From: Haematococcus lacustris
Lineage: Eukaryota > Chlorophyta > Chlorophyceae > Chlamydomonadales > Haematococcaceae
Assembly: GCA_030144725.1 (NCBI GenBank)
Contig: JASKMD010000008.1
Span: forward strand, 8,654,787-8,718,786
DNA: 64,000 bases
Reading direction: 5' to 3'
Each line of letters opens with the position of its first letter. Position 1 is the stretch's first letter. The notes below the pieces were generated by a model. That model saw only the letters and a program-made list of their open reading frames with translations, was not told the DNA's origin and did not search any database. The translations under genes were made by a program, and so were the position numbers. Below, piece by piece: positions 59,573-64,000 of the stretch.

Positions 59573-62318
59573 TGCTGCAGCCAGGTTCCCTGCGTACTGC
59601 CGCAGGTATGAGGCCTGGAGGGAGGCTGCCACCGCGCCTGAGGTGTTGCACGCCCCGCTGCTGCCCGCTACCCGGGACTTTGGCACTGCGCCATTACCTG
59701 TCCTGGTCCAGGTCAGTCCGGCCTCCTGCTGCTGCCACACAGATGCTCACTTGCACCGCAGCCCATGCTATTGAGCAGCAGGTGTAGCATCATGTAGTGC
59801 CATGCATTGTAGTGGTTGCTGTGACAGGTAGTCGTGATTCTCGTGGCAGTGGCGGTGGTTGAGGCAATGCTACAGTTGCAGTGGTGCTGTTGGCGGCGGC
59901 GATGCTGCGCTGGTGGTGGTGATGCTGACGCAGGAGGTGCCCTTTCCTGAAGAAGGGCAGGAGCTGACCCCACAGCAGCGCTACGCATTCACAGTGAGCA
60001 CTGATCCCATGCCCCTTACCCACCACCTTCACCACCTACCCTACCCTACCCTACCCTCACCTACCCTACCCACCACCTCCACCTACCCTGGTCAGCCCTC
60101 AACTCACCTACCCCTGGCACCCTCACCTTACCCTGCCCTGCCCACCACTCCCTACCCCACCCCACCTACCCCACCCCACCCCACCCCACCCCAGGCTGTG
60201 TGGATGCAGCCTCATGTGGTGAATGACCCAGTGCTTCTCTGCTCTGCCACTTGGCAGGTGGAGCCGTTTGCCCCGGTGCTGTCAGTTGTGCGAGTGCCCG
60301 CTGCCTCGACCCCTGACTACCTTGCCAAGACCACCAAGTTCTGCAACCGCCAGGTCAGTAGGCCTCCCACACATACTGGCTGGTGATCAGGCAGGCAGCC
60401 AGGCAGGCAGGTTGGCTCACAGCCCAGCGCGTCGCAAGCGGTGTGGAGGGGCTAGGTTGGCAGGGCCAAACTCGCAGCAAGGGGTGATCTACCGGATGCC
60501 GGGGTGCCAAATTAGGAAACAGTCTCAGCAGAGGAGAGCCTCTTGCAGCACTCTCCAGTGCTCTTGCAGAGGTGGGGTCATGGCACTTAACCATAACCCT
60601 TGTGACATGATGATCCATTGTGAGCCAGCCATGGTCAGCTGGGGTCAGTGAGTGGCTGAAGGGCTGAGGTGGGTGAGGCCAGGAACACAGGCGAATGGCA
60701 GTCAAGGCCACAGCGCATGGCTGGGGTAGGGGCGCATGGCTGGGGTCCAGGGGTCCAGGGGTCCAGTACAGGGGTGTGGACATCAGAGCTGGTGTGCGTG
60801 GTGTGGGTCACAGGTGTGGGGCACCCTGTCCTGCTCCGTGCTTCTGCACCCCGACACGCAGCGCGACTGGCCTCAGCAGGCTGAGCAGGTGAGAGGCTGG
60901 GGGCCAAGGCCGGGGTCATGATGGGGTGGGGTAAGGGCCTCAGGTGCAGGGGTGCCTCTGGCATGGGCAAAGGCAGGGCTTTTGAAGGCAAGGGGGCAGG
61001 GGTCAGGTGGTTCAAGGACAGGGGCTGGTGCATGTGGAGGTGGGAGGTGCTGAGGGAGGTCATCATGGTGGAGACATGAGGGTGTGGTGGTGAGTGCAAG
61101 CCGGGCTGAGCAGTACCCTGCCCTTCTCCCCCTCTGCCTGTACCCTTTGTACCTGCTTAGTTCGCCTGCCTGCCTACCTGCCTGTCTGCCTGTCTGCCTG
61201 CCACATCCTGGCCCTGGCCCTCCTGCCCTGCTGCTGTGCTGTCCGCCACGGTGTAGATGCTCCATGACCTGGAGTACGGCACTGTGATGGTCAACACCTG
61301 GTCAGCAATAGCCTACCCTATTCCCCATGTTGTCTGTAAGTAAGCCATGCAACCATACAACCATGCAGCCATGTAGTCATGGAAGCAGAGAGGCTCCACA
61401 TAGGCTGGGTCATTAAATAGGAAGTGCTGTGTAGTCACTGTGACTTGAACACCCCACCTCTTAATCAACGCCGTGGTTGGCTCATATGAAAACCCCTCAC
61501 AATGCAGGTGCAGGCTGCTGTCAGGGGGCAGGACAGCCCACACCAGCTGGCTGTTAGCCAGGCAGGCAGCATGTGGGTAGCATGTAGGCATTCAGGCAGC
61601 ATGTGGGTGTGAAGGCTGTGAGGCTGTTGGCAAGGGGAGCAGAAGGAGCCGGAGGGAAAGGGAGGGAGGAAGGAAGGGCAGGCGGGTGGGAGCTCAAGGG
61701 AAGAAAGCATGGACCTCGGCCTGCACTACCTTGCGTTCAGGGGGCGCCTTTGCTGGGCAGCAGACGCTGGCAGATGTGGGGTCTGGCATGGGCCAGATAA
61801 ACAACACCCATTTCTTCGACTACCCTCAAAAGGCCGTGGTCAGGTGAGGCATGAGAGGCGGGGCTCCTTGCCCCTGCTGCCCACCCTAACCTGGGCCCTG
61901 GTTTTGGTCCTGGCCCTGACCCTGACCCTGGCCCTGCTTACCGCTACCAAGTGTGGTCCTGCCCACATTGTGCCACGCCATATTGATTTTTAGCAGGTGT
62001 GGCGAAAGTACGGCTCAAACCGGTTGTTCTTCCTGCTGATAAGCGGGACTGATGACGACTGGGAAAGATGGGCATGTTCTCCTTCTCCTGCTTTCTTGCC
62101 CGCTGCTGGCTAGTACCCCCCGGCCCCTTGCCTGCCTCGTCGCTCTCACCCCATCTCCGCCGTGCTGCCCACCACCTTGCAGGGTGCCCTTTGACTGGGC
62201 GCTGCTGGCCAAGCCTCCCTCAGCGCAACCCATCCCGCTGCTGCTCGCTCAGGCCCTGTCTGGCTTTGCGGTGCATGGCTGGTGGGGCATCCCTAAGGGC
62301 CTGTTTGCATCGCAGTGA
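54257..62318 (+). CDS. NAD(P)-dependent aldehyde dehydrogenase-like protein
   Basis: Exons: 54257-54607, (one unresolved), 55058-55191, 55649-55716, 56052-56271, 56901-57014, 57134-57194, 57419-57472, 58023-58111, 58422-58546, 58771-58840, 59324-59385, 59606-59711, 59934-59993, 60195-60353, 60814-60888, 61257-61335, 61741-61843, 62183-62318; about 690 residues. Features: LEAKLDMLHANKQKWANMPL, TRTLPNGQQVV, GGKVAALLGAGNH (Rossmann loop), VVVFKPHPLQ, YHPAVEAVHMTGG-THDAIVWG, SSELGCVTPW (general-base Glu), NNSCNCNSLKVLV (likely catalytic Cys), VWGTLSCSVLLHP, YGTVMVNTW, GQINNTHFFDYPQKAVV. The order matches a divergent ALDH branch seen in algae and bacteria. Substrate unknown. The start codon within 54257-54390 is uncertain, and exons 57134-57472 may have alternative edges. 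Confidence 0.85.
59527..59571. repeat. (GGCA)n tetranucleotide tract
   Basis: About eleven GGCA units inside an ALDH-gene intron. Confidence 0.85.
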
Positions 62319-63179
62319 GGCATGGAGGGGCAGAGGGTGGCAGTGTACCCTGAAGGTGTGGAGGCGTGCATGAGGAGGAGAATGAAAAAACGAGGATAAA
62401 CTCACACTATTGCTACAGTCAGCCTGGCTGGGCTGCTGAGATTTTGCTCATTCGTGACCTGGGCCATGAGATGTAGCGAGCTGCTGGCAGCCATGGAGAG
62501 CCATGGGCCAGGGAAAGTGTGGAAAAGTGTATGCTGACATGGGTCAGGCAAGGGCCTGGGTCCAAGGTCCATGTGGCCTTGGTGATGTTTTGGAGCATGG
62601 TATTGAGTGGAGTGGGGTGGGTCGGGTGGGAGTAGGTAGTTAATCTTATTAGTACAGCTTGGGCTTTCAACCTCCACAACCTGGCAGTCAGTGGGCGATA
62701 TATGCACAGGTGCCATGCCTCCGGGTAGAGCAGCAGCAAGGGACGTACTAGAGAGGCCGGAGCAGGGGTGTCTGCATGAGGGTCCCTCACAAAATGCCTA
62801 GTGTTACATAGTTATCTTCATGCATGCATGCATGCATGCATGCTTGCATGGCAGCAAGTTGGAGCTAAAGCTTTATGCAGGGCATGGGTGGCAGTGCATG
62901 ATATGGGAGGTATTGAGAGGTTGAGCTGGGGTGGGCGGCCTGAGAGTTTGTGGGATGGCTCGTGCTTCCATGCTGGGTGTAGCTTGCAATTGCAGTGATC
63001 CCTCCTCACGGCCTCCATCAAGCTAGTGCGAGCTGATGCAACCCATTGCTGTTGGTATTGCTGTTGGCATGGCCCCATGTAAGTTGCCGACTGATCCAGA
63101 TCCTATATTGTTATTGTCACGGTTGTGTAGTGTTTCGCTACTTGCACTTCATCGATATCAACACCGCACATGCCCAACA
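62319..63179. other. 3' flank of the ALDH-like gene; no gene recognised
   Basis: Contains (TGCA)n at about 62819-62848. Short frames only. Confidence 0.45.
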
Positions 63180-64000
63180 CAACTCAAATGGTGTCAAGGT
63201 GCTGTGTGGAGTGAACCCAATGCACATGGACATGGTGCATGAGTGCCTACCACCTGCACTGTTGCCTAAACGCAAGGGCTATAGTCTAGAGTTGGCATGA
63301 CCTGCATGCACTGATGACAGCTCAAAGCAAGGCACACATTCCTGTGCTGCTGCTGCTGCTGTTGCTGGGCATTGGGTGGCTTGTCTAGCTCTCGCTTGTA
63401 GCCCAAGCCTGGGTACTCCTTGCCGTTGGCTGGCGGAGTTGCCTGGTCCGGCCAATAGCACAGCTCCAGCGGGCGCCATCTGCTCAGCCTCGGTGCGCTT
63501 GCTGTGCTTGGCTGGCAGGGGAGTGCTGAGCCCAGGCTCTGAGGCTGCTGGCTGTGTGGCTTCCTGGCTGCTCCATGGGGGTTGTGGGGGCTTGCGTGGT
63601 GCCACTACTGGGTACCACATCATGCCCTGGTCTGTGCCCCTGGGCCAGCACACCACCTTGCAGCAGGCCCGTAGGCCCGCATCAGCACCCCACCCTCCTC
63701 GGGTGCCAATGCCTGCTGCGCCAAACAATACCACCAGCTGCTTGGCACGCCCATGGCGCTCCATGGACAAGCCCGCCATCTCCTTCTCCAACTGCAGCCA
63801 TGCACACAAGGCACTCAGGGTGGCTGACATGGTGGCACCAGGTTAGGCATGGCACAGTCAACCACTCTTTCACTTCATGCCCAATCCACCACCTCTCAAT
63901 TCCTTACCCTCCCGCCCACCCACCTACCCACCCTCGCCTTCTTGAAGAACTGTGCTAGCCCTGGGCTCCATACAGCCTCAGCCGCTGCCGTGCCCACTTG
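63180..64000 (-). mobile_element. Fanzor-like family 1, copy E, runs off right edge
   Basis: Minus-strand coding from the right edge: KWARQRLRLYGAQ, a damaged junction, FFKK, the intron, LEKEMAGLSMERHGRAKQLV, GWGADAGLRACCKVVCWPRG, TDQGMMWYPVVAPRKPPQP, linker to KRTEAEQ, then a jump to MAPAGAVLL. The RuvC-III segment (DRDCNAAL in copy C) is deleted between two GAGCAG sequences. The shared non-coding end follows to about 63180, without the terminal CCCTCACTAGGGC. Dead copy. Confidence 0.72.

Overview
The window looks like nuclear DNA of a flagellate, volvocalean-type green alga; Haematococcus is my best guess and cannot be proven here. Reasons: GC-rich sequence, many short GT-AG introns, TGTAA poly(A)-type signals after several genes, small axoneme-like proteins, plant/algal families (LPA1-type kinase, wax synthase, DUF3700 protein), TnpB/Fanzor-like transposon relics and extreme simple-repeat content. 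No prokaryotic operon, rRNA gene, convincing tRNA or CRISPR array was seen. I built the gene models by following splice sites and reading frame by hand.

Layout. <1-5.9 kb (-): LPA1-type P-loop kinase, running off the left edge. 6.6-11.2 kb (-): secreted protein with two ABM-like domains separated by a tandemly amplified three-exon cassette. 12.1-12.4 kb: Fanzor-like tail. 12.7-15.0 kb: complete-ended but internally deleted chromodomain LTR retroelement. 15.6-16.8 kb: second-lineage Fanzor tail, a divergent small gene start and an LYR-motif gene. 17.6-19.5 kb (+): secreted Cys-rich protein. 20.6-20.8 kb: second-lineage Fanzor relic. 21.3-26.0 kb (+): membrane-bound wax synthase. 26.6-28.3 kb (+): small basic gene start and a short axonemal-type protein. 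28.4-29.1 kb: Fanzor-like relic. 30.0-31.3 kb (+): second axonemal-type protein. 32.2-35.0 kb (-): DUF3700/class-II amidotransferase-like protein. 35.5-43.9 kb (+): FBXO21-type protein (F-box, SirB1, YccV). 44.5-46.9 kb (-): secreted ShKT-domain protein. 48.2-48.5 kb: stray copy of an aldehyde dehydrogenase last exon. 49.0-52.7 kb: Fanzor-like relic split by a 2,246-bp CACTA-like insertion. 53.3-54.2 kb: (GGGGGC)n. 54.3-62.3 kb (+): aldehyde dehydrogenase-like gene. 63.2-64.0 kb (-): another Fanzor-like relic.

The genes form no single pathway: they are independently transcribed housekeeping, lipid, secretory and ciliary genes. What unifies the window is its mobile and repeat content. At least five fragments of one Fanzor-like family share a conserved end and appear to lack the same catalytic block. 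A CACTA-like element sits inside one of them and carries a palindromic 21-bp minisatellite and telomere-like arrays. Hexanucleotide tracts have entered reading frames as Gly-Gln repeats in two unrelated genes.
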